Notes: generated from the letters alone by a model not told the origin. A stretch of 64,000 bases of DNA from Magnetococcus sp. PR-3 (GCF_036689865.1 NZ_JBAHUQ010000002.1:248001-312000), one strand, 5' to 3'; shown: positions 44,607-55,529, counted from the first letter of the stretch. Translations and numbers: made by a program.

Positions 44607-47315
44607 CTAACCATAATTTTGAATAATATCTAGAAGTCTTTTCTTTTTTATGGGCTTAGTTAAGTATAGATCACACCCAGCTTCATGCGATTGATCTTCA
44701 TACTCTTTCAGTGCATGGGCTGTTAACGCAATAATGGGTAAAGAAGCCTTTTTATTTCTTTGCTCCCACAAACGGATCTCTTTGGTCGCCGTTATGCCAT
44801 CCATAACCGGCATTTGAATATCCATAAACACCAAATCAAACGGTTCATTCAAACAGAGGTCCACCGCCTCCACCCCATTCTCTGCCAATGTAAGCACATG
44901 TTCTGTCTTCTTGAGAAAGGCGGTGATTAACATGCGATTATCTTCTGAATCATCAACCAGCAGAATTTTTTTACTTTCAACCTGCCGTTGTTCAGGCCTT
45001 TGAGCACGCGCTTCCCCTCTGACCACCTTCTTGACATCTGCAGCATCCATTTGCTGGACAACTTTCAAAGGTAAGCTAAAGAAGAACTGACTACCAAACA
45101 ACTCCTGACTCTCTGCTTTTAAAGACCCACCCATGGCTTCAACCAAACGACGGCTAATGGATAAACCTAAACCCGTTCCACCAAAACGGCGTGTGATGGA
45201 GAGATCAGCCTGTTGGAACGGTTGAAAAATGCGTTCAAGTTGTTCTGTGGCAATACCAACACCACTATCTTCCACCCTAAAATGGATCCCAGCTTGACCC
45301 TGCGGTATTGCTATTAAGGCAATTTGTCCATTATGGGTAAATTTAACGGCATTACTCATAAGATTTAACAGCACTTGGCGTAAACGCTGGGCATCCCCTT
45401 TAACATAGGTTGGGAGAGACTCATCCCATTGGCTGACCAGCTTTAACCCTTTGCTCTGGGAACGATGCCTGAAAATACCGATGACACCTTTCAATAAGTC
45501 CGGCAGATCAAACGCTGTATTCTCAAGTGTTAATTGATCGGCTTCAATCTTAGACATATCAAGAATGTCGTTAATTAAAGCCAACAAGCTATCACTGGTA
45601 TGGGTCAAAACATTTAAGTGCTGGGTTTGCTCTTCGGTTAAGGAAGACTCCATAAGCAGCTCACTCATACCCAAAATGGCATTAAGTGGGGTACGAATTT
45701 CATGGCTCATGTTGGCCAGGAAATCACTTTTACTCTGGTTGGCATGTTCTGCCATCTCTTTGGCCTGGCGCAGTGCATGTTCATACTGTTTACGCTGGGT
45801 AATGTCCTGAAAGGTCACTACCGCACCGGTGATTTGCAGATCTTCAATAATGGCTGTACAGATCAACCGTGTGGGAAAGGATTCCCCATCCGCACGCCAA
45901 CAGAGCTGATCATCCGCCCAGCGGGTTTGGCCATCCTGTAACGTTTGATAAACCGGCGCTTCTTCCTGCTCAAGGGGCAAACCATTAACACAGCTGTGGT
46001 GTAACAGCAGATGTGGATCCTGCCCCAACAGATCAGCTTCTGTCCAGCCAATCAGCTGTTCAGCCATGGGGTTGATGAAGGTCAGTCGACCCTCTTGATC
46101 CACCCCATAGACACCATCCCCTACACCTTTAAGAATGGATTCATTTTGATGCAAAACTTGGGTTAACCGATGTTCACTGGCTTCACGACGCACAATATCG
46201 GCCTGCAGCTCTTCGGCCATATGGTTATACGCTGAAGAGAGTTGATTAAACTCTTGCCAGCGAAACTGTGGAAGCCGATGGGACCACTGTTGTTGGGAAA
46301 ATTGCAGAGCCCCTTGGGTTAACACCTTCACAGGGACAGAGACAGAGCGGTTCATGATCCATGCGGTTATAAGCGTTATAAAAAAGGTCAAACTACCCAG
46401 GAAGATCAACCAATAGCGGATCTCTACCGTTTTTTGGGCCATCTCCTTCTGTTCCAAACGGATATGTACTTTAGCCAGTTCATTAAGGCTTAAAATCTGT
46501 GCCTGCACCTGATCTTTATATTGATTGGCCACTTCAATAGCACTGACCACCTGTGAAGCAGAAGGGTCCATAATAGCTGCTTCTTCTGCATAAAACCGCA
46601 ATGAGGTTTGCCAAGCAATAATAGACTGATCCAGTTCACCCATGAGTTTGATCATAGGATCATAGGCCATTTCATCAACATGGTGATCTTCCAACTCAAA
46701 TTTAAGCAGTGCTTGTACATACTCCATTTGACGCTGCAACTGGGTGAGATCTTTAAGCAATGTATTGAGGGTTACATAGTAACTATCAATATGTTTTAAA
46801 TAGACATTCTCAACATGATGAACCATTTGACTAACCAGCATCGCTTGCTCAAGCCATGCAGAATCAGTTTGGCGATGCTGTTGGAACAATACGCGTAACT
46901 GCTGTCGATAAGCTTGCAAGGCTTGGTTGAACTGTATCTGTGCTGGACTGAACTGTACGGAACTGGGCAGGTATGTGAGAACTTTCTTTAAATAGTACTC
47001 TAAATGATCGGCCTGTTTGATCAGTTCGCCCGAATCATCCAGTTGTACTGTTTTTTCCTTAAGCCGTTGCAGGCCAACCATCACCAGTGAAAGCGTTGTA
47101 TGGTCCTGTTTTTGAAAAAGGTTCACATTGTGGTCAATACGGTTAAACAGGGCGATTTGGCGGTCCAACTGATGAAGCATGGGAATATGGTATTGCTGCA
47201 CAGTGGTAATAAAGGAGGCATGACGACGGTTGGTGTTGTCCCCCAAATAGACTAACCCCGCCATCATCAGTATCACCACCGTAGTGCCTAAGCTCAGCAA
47301 CAGACGAATGGACAT
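44607..47315 (-). CDS. Hybrid sensor histidine kinase (HAMP-PAS-HisKA-HATPase-REC)
   Basis: 902 residues. Transmembrane helix 1 (about 5-25), a large mostly helical periplasmic sensor of about 270 residues, and helix 2 (about 302-322, WLIFLGSLTFFITLITAWIM) are followed by HAMP (about 325-380), PAS (about 395-500, GDGVYGVDQEGRLTFINPMAE), HisKA with phospho-His in MSHEIRTPLNAILGM (about 535), HATPase_c (NLMSNAVKF, DSGVGIA, GGTGLGLSISRR) and a C-terminal receiver (LLVDDSEDN, MDIQMPVMDG, LTKPIKKK). All catalytic motifs look intact. No Hpt domain is present, so the phosphate must pass to a partner elsewhere. It starts 10 bp after a secreted haem-domain protein gene, a likely signal-recognition partner. 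Confidence 0.95.
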   Translation of the reverse strand: MSIRLLLSLGTTVVILMMAGLVYLGDNTNRRHASFITTVQQYHIPMLHQLDRQIALFNRIDHNVNLFQKQDHTTLSLVMVGLQRLKEKTVQLDDSGELIKQADHLEYYLKKVLTYLPSSVQFSPAQIQFNQALQAYRQQLRVLFQQHRQTDSAWLEQAMLVSQMVHHVENVYLKHIDSYYVTLNTLLKDLTQLQRQMEYVQALLKFELEDHHVDEMAYDPMIKLMGELDQSIIAWQTSLRFYAEEAAIMDPSASQVVSAIEVANQYKDQVQAQILSLNELAKVHIRLEQKEMAQKTVEIRYWLIFLGSLTFFITLITAWIMNRSVSVPVKVLTQGALQFSQQQWSHRLPQFRWQEFNQLSSAYNHMAEELQADIVRREASEHRLTQVLHQNESILKGVGDGVYGVDQEGRLTFINPMAEQLIGWTEADLLGQDPHLLLHHSCVNGLPLEQEEAPVYQTLQDGQTRWADDQLCWRADGESFPTRLICTAIIEDLQITGAVVTFQDITQRKQYEHALRQAKEMAEHANQSKSDFLANMSHEIRTPLNAILGMSELLMESSLTEEQTQHLNVLTHTSDSLLALINDILDMSKIEADQLTLENTAFDLPDLLKGVIGIFRHRSQSKGLKLVSQWDESLPTYVKGDAQRLRQVLLNLMSNAVKFTHNGQIALIAIPQGQAGIHFRVEDSGVGIATEQLERIFQPFQQADLSITRRFGGTGLGLSISRRLVEAMGGSLKAESQELFGSQFFFSLPLKVVQQMDAADVKKVVRGEARAQRPEQRQVESKKILLVDDSEDNRMLITAFLKKTEHVLTLAENGVEAVDLCLNEPFDLVFMDIQMPVMDGITATKEIRLWEQRNKKASLPIIALTAHALKEYEDQSHEAGCDLYLTKPIKKKRLLDIIQNYG

Positions 47316-47325
47316 CGTGTGGCTC

Positions 47326-48204
47326 CTAATGCAAAAACCGTAAGGTCAAAACTTCCCCTACATCGCCAGAGCCATAATCTGGTATTTCCAATTGAACATT
47401 CCGTGCACGACCGGCAATTTCATAACGCGAAACCCCAAAATGATAATACAAATCTGTACTAAAATTAAGATCATCACTATGGCCAGTCTGTAGTTGACGG
47501 GCAAACTCAACCGTCCAAAAACCATCCTTCCACTGCCCTTTGGCTATAACATCTGCACGACTACCTAGGGGAATTTTGTGGATGATACCTCGAATTTCAT
47601 CACCTTGATAAGCTGGCACCGTAACAATCTGATAGGCCGCTTCACCTTTGTCACCACGGCGACGTAGATAACGGGTTTGGCCCTTTTCATCCATAATAAT
47701 TTGTGCCCGAGGAAGTGGCTCAACACTATAGAAATGCTGTTTATCATCCGCCCGCCCAGCATGATCGGTACGATCGGCTTTCCAGTACCAGATATCTGCT
47801 TTATGGTGTATCCCTTTGCTTAAGGATAACGGCTTGGGCAGTGCATCCATACTCCACTTAAAAACAAACGTATCTTCCCGCTTAGGGCCGCTTTTATATC
47901 GTTTTTCTTTAGCATTCCAAATCAGATTTTTATGCAAGCGGTTTTCTGTAGCATCTGGAAAACGTACCAAAAAGAAAACACGATCCTTATTGTAAAGCGC
48001 TTTAAGCTGTAGGGGAATATGGGCCACGGCATCTTGGGTGGTGACCATCGGGGCATGCTGCCAACTCGGATCGAGAGCAGAACCATCAATAATGGGCGCA
48101 TGTTGGGTAAAAACAGCTTGTAGTTGCTGGTCAGCATACACCATAGGCAGTGGTGCCAAAAATAGCATCAAAAACAGTAACCATTGCCGTAACATAGAGA
48201 TCAC
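47326..48204 (-). CDS. Secreted ethylbenzene-dehydrogenase-like haem-domain protein
   Basis: 292 residues (289 from the second ATG). Signal peptide MLRQWLLFLMLFLAPLPMVYA. The mature part matches the EB_dh/cytochrome c-552-type haem-binding family: an Asp-rich start (IIDGSALDPSWQHAP), LKALYNKDRVFFLVRFPDATEN, FVFKWSMDALPK and the hallmark KADIWYWKADRTDHAGRADD. In enzymes this fold is the haem b gamma subunit of molybdenum dehydrogenases; here no molybdenum subunit is nearby. Its stop is 10 bp before the hybrid kinase start, so the two are co-transcribed. A role as periplasmic ligand- or redox-sensing partner of the kinase is inference. Confidence 0.8.
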   Translation of the reverse strand: MISMLRQWLLFLMLFLAPLPMVYADQQLQAVFTQHAPIIDGSALDPSWQHAPMVTTQDAVAHIPLQLKALYNKDRVFFLVRFPDATENRLHKNLIWNAKEKRYKSGPKREDTFVFKWSMDALPKPLSLSKGIHHKADIWYWKADRTDHAGRADDKQHFYSVEPLPRAQIIMDEKGQTRYLRRRGDKGEAAYQIVTVPAYQGDEIRGIIHKIPLGSRADVIAKGQWKDGFWTVEFARQLQTGHSDDLNFSTDLYYHFGVSRYEIAGRARNVQLEIPDYGSGDVGEVLTLRFLH

Positions 48205-48391
48205 TCCGCAAGGGGGTAAACACTGGATGGGGGGAACACACCTTTATGGTAAGAATTTGTCTTCTTAGGGTGGCATGAAAGCGGGCTCTATGACAACACT
48301 CTCATGTATGTTCAACATCATTACCTGTTCATAATTATGAAATAAAATGCATGATACGGATAAATCATAAATGAAATCATAATCTTAAAAT

Positions 48392-48424
48392 AAAAAAAGC
48401 ACATCCATAAGGATGTGCTTTTTT
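48392..48424 (-). terminator. Intrinsic terminator after lon
   Basis: GCACATCC-ATAA-GGATGTGC stem with A and T runs on both sides, 23 bp beyond the lon stop; it could also serve the opposite strand. Confidence 0.92.
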
Positions 48425-48446
48425 CTTAACGGGTACGGCAACTTAC

Positions 48447-50885
48447 TCAATGATGAGGAACAATACAGTCCTGATCTTTTTCATCCGCAATGGATTTCTC
48501 CAAAGGCAGCGCTTCATCTTTATCTGATGGTACTGTTTCCGGCATACGTGTTAGGGCAAGTTTTAGCACTTCACTCACATGTTTAACCGGATGAATCTCC
48601 AGATCTTTAAGAATGCTCTGAGGCATCTCTTTTAGATCCTTGGTATTCTCATCGGGAATTAAGATATGACGAATACCAGCCCGATGGGCAGCCAGCAGCT
48701 TCTCTTTTAAACCACCAATGATCAGAACACGACCACGCAGGGTGATCTCCCCGGTCATAGCCACATCTTTACGGACCGGAATACCGGTCATGCAGCTAAC
48801 CAGCGTTGTGCACAGTGCGATACCCGCAGAGGGGCCATCTTTAGGGGTCGCCCCTTCCGGTACGTGGATATGGAAATCCCGTTTTTGGAAGAACTCCCCT
48901 TTAATACCCCAATCTTCAGCCATGGTTCGGGCATAGGTCATCGCAGCTTGAACAGACTCCTGCATGACATCGCCCAGCTTACCGGTAATGGTAAAAGAGC
49001 CTTTACCTTCCAGATGAATCGCTTCAATGGTAAGGATCTCTCCCCCCACCTCTGTCCAAGCCAAACCTGTGGTCACACCAACGATGTCTCTCTCTTCCGC
49101 CATACCAAAGCGGTGGCGACGTGGACCCAAATATTTCTCTAGGCTCTGCGCGGTAATATTGACCTTCTTACGCTTCTCTTCGGTCAGCAGAATCCGTGCG
49201 GCCTTACGGCAAAGGGCACCAATTTCCCGCTCCAGGTTACGCACACCAGACTCACGGGTGTAGTAACGGATGATATCTGTGATGGTACCAGAAGAGATAT
49301 TGATCTCTTTCTCGTCCATACCATGCTCTTCCATTTGACGGGGTACCAGATAACGGGTGGAGATACGTAACTTCTCCTCCTCGGTATACCCAGCCAGACG
49401 GATGACCTCCATACGATCCAGCAGCGGACGCGCAATGTTCAGACTGTTGGCTGTGGTGATGAACATGACATTGCTCAGGTCATAATCCACCTCCAGATAG
49501 TGGTCATTAAAGGCCACATTCTGTTCTGGATCCAACACCTCTAACAGTGCAGAAGAGGGGTCACCACGGTAGTCTGAGCCAACCTTATCAATCTCATCAA
49601 GCAGGAACAGTGGGTTTTTGCTGTCTGCCCGCTTCAGTGATTGAATGATCTTACCGGGCATGGAGCCAATATAGGTACGGCGATGACCGCGAATTTCAGC
49701 CTCATCCCGTACACCACCCAGGGAGATCCGTACATATTCACGACCCGTTGCACGGGCAATGGATTTAGCCAGGGAGGTTTTACCAACACCAGGGGGCCCA
49801 ACCAGACAAAGGATAGGACCCTTCATCTTGCCCACTTTTTTCTGAACAGCCAGATACTCTAAAATCCGCTCTTTAACCTTCTTCAGACCATCATGGTCCT
49901 CTTCAAGAATGGTCTCAGCTTCAATCAGATCATGCTTAAGCTCACTCTCTTTGCTCCATGGTAAGCTCACCAACCAATCAATATAGGTGCGTACCACGGT
50001 CGCTTCCGCAGACATCGGTGACATCTGCTTCAGTTTTTTCAGCTCAGCATCGGCTTTCTTTTTTACTTCAACGGGCATACCCGCTTCTTCAATTTTATCG
50101 CTCAGTTCGGAGATCTCATCTTTCTCCTCACTTTCATCACCCAACTCTTTCTGAATCGCTTTCATCTGCTCATTCAGGTAGTAGTCGCGGTGACTCTTTT
50201 CCATCTGTTTTTTGACCCGACCCCGGATCCGCTTTTCAACCTGAATGACCTCAATCTCCCGCTCTAATAGAAGATAGAGTTGTTCCAGTTGATCCACCAC
50301 CGTCCCGACTTCCAGCAACTGCTGTTTATCTGAGACTTTAAGGGTCAGATGGGAAGCTGCGGTATCCGCCAGGCGGGCAGGATCCTCAATGGATTGCAGC
50401 GTCATTAATACTTCTGGTGGTACCTTTTTGTTGAGCTTGCTGTACTGCTCAAACTGGGTAATCACCGAACGCATTAACGCGCGGGCTTCGGCATCGCTGT
50501 AGTTATCCTCATCCAGAGGAATCGCTTCCCCTTCAAAATGTGGGTCACTCTGCACATAGCGGGTAATGCGCATACGACGCAGCCCTTCCACCAGCACCTT
50601 AACGGTACCGTCGGGCAATTTCAGGATCTGTAGAATGGAGCCCTCAACACCCAGTTCATAGAGATCTTCTTCAGACGGTGAGTCTGTTGAAGCCTCTTTC
50701 TGAGTGACCAGCAGGATACGACGATCCTCCTCGCTGGAGGCTGTCACAGCATCCAGGGCACGGATAGAACGATCACGCCCCACAAACAGGGGCACAATCA
50801 TATGGGGAAACACAACGATATCCCGCAGGGGTAAAACCGGCATACGCACGGTATTCTCTACGGATTCGTAGGCATCATCTGACAT
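48447..50885 (-). CDS. lon: ATP-dependent protease Lon
   Basis: 812 residues, normal LonA length. The N-terminal substrate-binding domain starts [22 protein letters not shown]; the AAA+ module has Walker [14 protein letters not shown] and Walker [11 protein letters not shown]; the protease domain has the catalytic Ser in [10 protein letters not shown] and a Lys about 43 residues later in [13 protein letters not shown]. It degrades misfolded and regulatory proteins. It is the last gene of clpP-clpX-lon; the clpX stop is only 13 bp upstream. The C-terminal tail is short and acidic. Confidence 0.98.
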   Translation of the reverse strand: MSDDAYESVENTVRMPVLPLRDIVVFPHMIVPLFVGRDRSIRALDAVTASSEEDRRILLVTQKEASTDSPSEEDLYELGVEGSILQILKLPDGTVKVLVEGLRRMRITRYVQSDPHFEGEAIPLDEDNYSDAEARALMRSVITQFEQYSKLNKKVPPEVLMTLQSIEDPARLADTAASHLTLKVSDKQQLLEVGTVVDQLEQLYLLLEREIEVIQVEKRIRGRVKKQMEKSHRDYYLNEQMKAIQKELGDESEEKDEISELSDKIEEAGMPVEVKKKADAELKKLKQMSPMSAEATVVRTYIDWLVSLPWSKESELKHDLIEAETILEEDHDGLKKVKERILEYLAVQKKVGKMKGPILCLVGPPGVGKTSLAKSIARATGREYVRISLGGVRDEAEIRGHRRTYIGSMPGKIIQSLKRADSKNPLFLLDEIDKVGSDYRGDPSSALLEVLDPEQNVAFNDHYLEVDYDLSNVMFITTANSLNIARPLLDRMEVIRLAGYTEEEKLRISTRYLVPRQMEEHGMDEKEINISSGTITDIIRYYTRESGVRNLEREIGALCRKAARILLTEEKRKKVNITAQSLEKYLGPRRHRFGMAEERDIVGVTTGLAWTEVGGEILTIEAIHLEGKGSFTITGKLGDVMQESVQAAMTYARTMAEDWGIKGEFFQKRDFHIHVPEGATPKDGPSAGIALCTTLVSCMTGIPVRKDVAMTGEITLRGRVLIIGGLKEKLLAAHRAGIRHILIPDENTKDLKEMPQSILKDLEIHPVKHVSEVLKLALTRMPETVPSDKDEALPLEKSIADEKDQDCIVPHH

Positions 50886-50898
50886 GCCTTACCTCGTT

Positions 50899-52161
50899 TC
50901 AGGCATTGGCTTCCAAGGCTTCCTCAGCATAAATGAGTAGGGGTTCGATCTGGTTTTCAACCACTTCACGGTTGATCACCACTTCACGCACCCCTTCCTT
51001 GGAAGGAATCTCAAACATGATGTCGAGTAACGTCGACTCCAGCAGCGCACGTAAACCACGGGCACCGGTTTTACGCTCAATCGCCTTTTGCGCCAGTGCT
51101 TCAAGCGCACCATCGGTAAAGTTGAGCTTGACGTTCTCCATCTCCAGTAGCTTCTGATACTGCTTCACCAAAGCATTTTTAGGCTCGGTTAAAATACGTA
51201 CCAGCGCATCTTTACTTAGCTCCTCCAGTGTCGCCACAACCGGCAGACGACCCACAAATTCAGGGATCAAACCGAAAGAGAGCAGATCTTCGGGCTCCAG
51301 ATCTTTGAGTAGGATATTGACATCTTCCTCTTCACTGTTTTCCCGAACCGTTGCACCAAAACCGATACCATGGTGTTTGGTCGAACGTTTTTCAATCACC
51401 TTCTCTAGCCCATTAAAGGCACCCCCGCACACCACCAGGATATTGGTGGTATCCACTTGGAGATACTCTTGCTGGGGATGCTTGCGACCACCCTGGGGCG
51501 GTACACTGGCAACGGTACCTTCAATGATCTTCAGCAGGGCCTGCTGCACCCCTTCACCGGAGACATCACGGGTGATGGAGGGATTGTCAGACTTACGGGA
51601 AATTTTATCGATCTCATCAATGAAAACGATACCCCGTTGGGCCTTTTCCACATCATTATCTGCCGCTTGCAATAAGCGTAGAATAATGTTCTCCACATCC
51701 TCACCTACATAGCCTGCTTCGGTCAGGGTCGTGGCATCCGTAATGGTAAAAGGTACATCCAGAATGCGCGCCAAAGTTTGGGCCAGCAGGGTCTTACCAG
51801 AACCGGTTGGACCGATCATCAACACATTACTTTTGGCGATCTCAACATCGTCGGAAGTATCGTTACTCTCCAGACGTTTGTAGTGATTATAAACCGCAAC
51901 TGCCAAGGTCCGTTTAGCACCATCTTGGCCAATGACATAGTCATCCAGCGTATTTTTAATCTCCAACGGGGTGGGTACACCACCACGTTTTTGCTCCAAC
52001 TGATCGCTCTTGTCTTCACGAATGATCTCCATGCAGAGATCTACGCACTCATCACAAATGAAGACCGAAGGGCCGGCAATGAGCTTGCGCGCTTCGTTCT
52101 GACTCTTACCGCAGAACGAGCAGTGCAGAATGCTGCTGGAATCGGAAGAGTTATTAGACAT
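50899..52161 (-). CDS. clpX: ClpX, ATPase subunit of ClpXP protease
   Basis: 420 residues from ATG 52161; an in-frame extension of 28 codons upstream has no family similarity. The zinc-binding domain has Cys14, Cys17, Cys36 and Cys39. AAA+ motifs: Walker [16 protein letters not shown], Walker [12 protein letters not shown], and the RKSD sensor region. ClpX unfolds tagged substrates and feeds them to ClpP. The 228-bp spacer to clpP has two short hairpins (52222-52237 and about 52269-52285), so an internal promoter is possible. lon follows 13 bp later. Confidence 0.97.
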   Translation of the reverse strand: MSNNSSDSSSILHCSFCGKSQNEARKLIAGPSVFICDECVDLCMEIIREDKSDQLEQKRGGVPTPLEIKNTLDDYVIGQDGAKRTLAVAVYNHYKRLESNDTSDDVEIAKSNVLMIGPTGSGKTLLAQTLARILDVPFTITDATTLTEAGYVGEDVENIILRLLQAADNDVEKAQRGIVFIDEIDKISRKSDNPSITRDVSGEGVQQALLKIIEGTVASVPPQGGRKHPQQEYLQVDTTNILVVCGGAFNGLEKVIEKRSTKHHGIGFGATVRENSEEEDVNILLKDLEPEDLLSFGLIPEFVGRLPVVATLEELSKDALVRILTEPKNALVKQYQKLLEMENVKLNFTDGALEALAQKAIERKTGARGLRALLESTLLDIMFEIPSKEGVREVVINREVVENQIEPLLIYAEEALEANA

Positions 52162-52389
52162 GGTCAGCTCTACTCCGTAACAGGTCCCGCCAAACGAAAG
52201 ACGGGCTCGATCCACGCAGCCCACTCTCTTTAGAGTGAGTAACATGGGAAGTTGTTTCGTTACTTATGCTTAGGTGGGTTGCCTAAACATAGTGGCTGCA
52301 TTCAATGCAGCTTTAAAACAACAAGTTATCCACAAAAAGGTGCGTAAGTTTTTTAAACTAAAGAAAGTTTAGTGCACCCTAAGCAGCTT

Positions 52390-52992
52390 TTAAGACTCAG
52401 CTTCAGGCACTTCACGGTGCTCAATGATCTGATCCACCAGACCATATTCCACCGACTCTTTAGCCGATAGGAAGTTATCCCTTTCGGTATCATTCTGTAC
52501 CTGTTCCAAGGGCTTTTTACAGTGGTGAGCCAGAACCTCATTAAGATTTTCACGAATACGCAAAATCTCACGGGCATGGATCTCAAAATCAGTTGCCTGA
52601 CCTTGGAAACCACCCAAAGGTTGGTGAATCATCACACGTGCGTTTGGCAGCACCAAACGTTTGCCCGCTTCACCGGCTGCCAACAGTACGGCCCCCATGC
52701 TGGCGGCTTGGCCAATGCACAGTGTGCTGACGTTGGGGCGGATAAACTGCATGGTATCATAGATCGCCATACCAGCAGTGACCGAACCACCAGGACTGTT
52801 AATGTAGAGATGGATGTCCTTTTCAGGATTCTCCGACTCCAAAAAGAGCAACTGTGCCACCACCAGATTGGCCATATGCTCTTCCACAGGGCCAACCAAA
52901 AACACCACCCGCTCTTTGAGCAGACGGGAATAGATATCGTAGGCACGTTCGCCCCGGTTGGTGGTTTCCACCACCATCGGCACAAGACTCAT
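52390..52992 (-). CDS. clpP: ClpP, proteolytic subunit of Clp protease
   Basis: 200 residues. The catalytic triad is visible: Ser98 in GQAASMGAV, His123 in MIHQPLGG and Asp172 in NDTERDNF. Conserved [16 protein letters not shown] precedes it. The RBS AGGAGTAAGG is strong and well spaced. The gene follows tig, but a terminator after tig and about 250 bp of spacer indicate that clpP starts its own operon with clpX and lon. I found no convincing heat-shock promoter by eye. Confidence 0.98.
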   Translation of the reverse strand: MSLVPMVVETTNRGERAYDIYSRLLKERVVFLVGPVEEHMANLVVAQLLFLESENPEKDIHLYINSPGGSVTAGMAIYDTMQFIRPNVSTLCIGQAASMGAVLLAAGEAGKRLVLPNARVMIHQPLGGFQGQATDFEIHAREILRIRENLNEVLAHHCKKPLEQVQNDTERDNFLSAKESVEYGLVDQIIEHREVPEAES

Positions 52993-53246
52993 GGTATCCT
53001 TACTCCTGAAAAATCCTTAAAGAGAGAGCGTAGCTTTATCCATTCAGCACGCCCTACTCCCCTCATTCCATCCAATTTGCGTTGTATATCTAGCAAGTTT
53101 TGAACCATGGTTAGGGTATGAAGTTCCTTAAAACCTTTATCCCATGGTGGCTAAAACAGACATGCGCATACCCCACAGATGGCTAAAACCCATAAGATAA
53201 CAGTGTATCTCATGACCCCCGGGTAGGCGCAAGGCGTGACGGTATG
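52993..53246. other. Spacer upstream of clpP
   Basis: Part of the 379-bp gap between clpP and tig. It should contain the clpP promoter; no clear -35/-10 or sigma-32-like pair can be assigned on the minus strand. No gene seen. Confidence 0.45.
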
Positions 53247-53281
53247 AAAAAGGCCTGGAATGTCGATCACTCCAGGCCTTT
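53247..53281 (-). terminator. Intrinsic terminator after tig
   Basis: AAAGGCCTGGA / TCCAGGCCTTT stem with an 11-base loop, followed on the minus strand by further T residues; about 90 bp past the tig stop. Confidence 0.88.
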
Positions 53282-53371
53282 CCATAGAAATTTTTGCCCA
53301 CACATAGGCCTCAAACTTGGCGATAAGTACCAAATGAGGACCAGTATGGTTAAAATTTGCTCAGTATGTGC

Positions 53372-54700
53372 TTAAGCTTTATTCTCAACCAGCTCCTCGA
53401 AGGACTTTTCTTCCTCGGTCACACTACCTTGCTCAATAACCCAGGCAACGGTCTTCTCTTCCAGAGCTGCACCACGGAATTCGTCCATGCGCTCTTTATC
53501 CCCTTTGAGCTGTTCTTTCAGCTGATCAGCGTAGGGGCCATCGGCGAACTGTTTGATCAGCTCATCAACGTGTGACTCAACAGCCTCATCGTCTACTTCC
53601 AAATTTTCTTTGGAGACGATACCGCCCATGAGCAGACCAAGAATGATGCGCTCTTTGGCTTTGTCTTCATACTGGTTCCGCCAGGTCTCATCGGTAAAGC
53701 CGAGCTGGTCGGGGTCGACACCCTGACGCTTGTACTCTTCTTTAGCGGTGGTCACCATCTGCTCGATCTCTTGATCAACCATCTGGCTGGGTAGTTCGTT
53801 GGGGTTGTTATCCAACAACTGCTTAAAGACCTGCTGTTTCATGTCCTGCTTAACCGCTTTATCGGCTTCTTTAACCAGACGCTCATGAATCTCTTTTTTC
53901 ATGGCATCCACACCACCTTCAGCGACACCAGCTTTTTTGGCCAGCTCTTCGTCGATCTCAGGTAGCTTGCGGGTTTCAACTTCTTTAACCGCACACTTGA
54001 AGGTCGCTTCTTTACCAGCCAGCTCTGTACCGTGGTAATCTTCAGGGAAGGTAACCTTCACTTCCAATGCATCACCAGCTTTGGCGCCAATGAGCTGATC
54101 TTCAAAACCGGGGATAAAGCGGTTGGAACCCAGCTCCAGAACATAATCGTCGGCTTGGCCACCCTCAAAAGCTTCACCATCGACAAAGCCTTCGAAGTCA
54201 AACTTCATGCGGTCACCGTTAGAAGCTTCAATACCTTCTTGTGCTTCATACTCAGCGTTGGCTTCCTGAACACGGGTGATGACGGTTTCAACATCCGACT
54301 CTTGGATATTGGTCACAGGCTTGACGAAGCTTAAGCCGGTGTAGCCGGTAGGCTCAACGGTGGGGAAGATTTGGATCTTGGCGGTATAGGTAAAGGGCTT
54401 ACCCTTTTCAATCTCACCCACATCCAGCTCAGGCTGACCAACCGGGCGGAGATCTTTTTCCATCAACGCACCGGTGTAGGACTCACGGAACAGCTGCTCG
54501 GCTACTTCAGCACGAATGCTGGCCCCAAAGCGCTGCTCAATCATACCAGCTGGAACCTTACCGGGACGGAAACCGGGTAGACGGACCTGAGAGGCCGTTT
54601 TAGCGACTTCTTGGCTTAGCAGAACATCAACCTTTTCCGCTGGCACGGTAATGGTAATGTCGCGATCAAATTGGCCATTTTCTACAACGTTGACTTCCAT
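53372..54700 (-). CDS. tig: Trigger factor
   Basis: 442 residues from ATG 54700 (MEVNVVENGQFDR), which matches the family start better than the TTG or ATG codons just upstream. The ribosome-docking signature GFRPGK is at residues 43-48. A central FKBP-type peptidyl-prolyl isomerase domain (about 155-240, FIPGFEDQLIGAKAGD) precedes the long helical chaperone arms. It binds nascent chains at the ribosome exit. It lies between the tRNA-Leu gene and clpP, an arrangement well known from gammaproteobacteria. Confidence 0.97.
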   Translation of the reverse strand: MEVNVVENGQFDRDITITVPAEKVDVLLSQEVAKTASQVRLPGFRPGKVPAGMIEQRFGASIRAEVAEQLFRESYTGALMEKDLRPVGQPELDVGEIEKGKPFTYTAKIQIFPTVEPTGYTGLSFVKPVTNIQESDVETVITRVQEANAEYEAQEGIEASNGDRMKFDFEGFVDGEAFEGGQADDYVLELGSNRFIPGFEDQLIGAKAGDALEVKVTFPEDYHGTELAGKEATFKCAVKEVETRKLPEIDEELAKKAGVAEGGVDAMKKEIHERLVKEADKAVKQDMKQQVFKQLLDNNPNELPSQMVDQEIEQMVTTAKEEYKRQGVDPDQLGFTDETWRNQYEDKAKERIILGLLMGGIVSKENLEVDDEAVESHVDELIKQFADGPYADQLKEQLKGDKERMDEFRGAALEEKTVAWVIEQGSVTEEEKSFEELVENKA

Positions 54701-54775
54701 GATAAGCACCGGTCTGGTTTTTTGAGCGAAGGGGTTAGTAAGAAATTACCTTATGACACGGGAGGATACAAAATT

Positions 54776-54860
54776 TGGTGCGAAAGGGGGGAGTCGAACC
54801 CCCACGCCTTGCGGCACTGGATCCTAAATCCAGCGCGTCTACCAGTTCCGCCACTTTCGC
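54776..54860 (-). tRNA. tRNA-Leu (anticodon TAG)
   Basis: 85 nt with an encoded CCA and a variable arm (TGCCGCAAGGCGT). Acceptor stem GCGAAAG / CTTTCGC; anticodon arm CTGGA-TTTAGGA-TCCAG. Confidence 0.97.
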
Positions 54861-54902
54861 CCACAGCTGGAGGGTAGTATCCGTCCGGTCATATACAAAA
54901 GA

Positions 54903-54926
54903 ACCCGGCCCTGCAAAGGGCCGGGT
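54903..54926 (-). terminator. Terminator between tRNA-His and tRNA-Leu
   Basis: ACCCGGCCC / GGGCCGGGT stem with a six-base loop followed on the minus strand by TCTTTTG. It probably ends most of the Pro-Arg-His transcript, with tRNA-Leu relying on read-through or its own promoter. Confidence 0.75.
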
Positions 54927-54938
54927 CCCATGTGATTT

Positions 54939-55015
54939 TGGGGCGATGGACGAGGTTTGAACTCGCGACCGCCGGAGCCACAATCCGGAGCTCTACCGAC
55001 TGAGCTACCACCGCC
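54939..55015 (-). tRNA. tRNA-His (anticodon GTG), with G-1:C73
   Basis: 77 nt with an encoded CCA. The acceptor stem is GCGGTGG / CCATCGC, position 8-9 is TA, and an extra 5' G faces C73 (CCATCGC-C-CCA), the canonical bacterial tRNA-His feature. Anticodon loop TTGTGGC in CCGGA/TCCGG. Confidence 0.95.
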
Positions 55016-55166
55016 ATAATCAGGGTTGTTTCACCCGAAGGTAGAAACTGCCCTATATTTAATGTCTCAGAGGAAGAATGGCAAAGGATTATTTTCCGCC
55101 AACTGCAAGGATTGCCTTTTACCAACACCTTTTCGAAAGCCAGCAACGGTCCCCTGTGGCAGAGGA

Positions 55167-55243
55167 TGGCGCGCCCGGCAGGACTCGAACCTGCAACCTA
55201 CGGCTTAGAAGGCCGTTGCTCTATCCAGTTGAGCCACAAGCGC
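55167..55243 (-). tRNA. tRNA-Arg (anticodon TCT)
   Basis: 77 nt with an encoded CCA. Acceptor stem GCGCTTG / CGGGCGC (two G-T pairs), anticodon loop CTTCTAA within ACGGC/GCCGT, T loop GTTCGAG. Confidence 0.97.
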
Positions 55244-55284
55244 TTAAACCGAAGCAAGTCCTTCTCAAAGATGTGGAAAAAAGC

Positions 55285-55361
<77 letters not shown>

Positions 55362-55470
55362 AATCCGCAAACGACGGATCATTCCAACTCTTTTCAAGGA
55401 ACTCGAAAGCTCCTTAGAAAACGGTCAAAAACATCCCGTATCGGACACTCTTCCATTTCCGAGAAAAGGC

Positions 55471-55499
55471 AATATACGACAAGAGGGACGACGTGACAA
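55471..55499 (-). promoter_or_regulatory. Promoter of the tRNA cluster
   Basis: On the minus strand: -35 TTGTCA, a 17-bp spacer, -10 TATATT followed by GCC, about 110 bp before tRNA-Pro. Good sigma-70-type match and optimal spacing. Confidence 0.72.
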
Positions 55500-55529
55500 G
55501 TACTATTCTCGATGTTCTTACACAATCCA

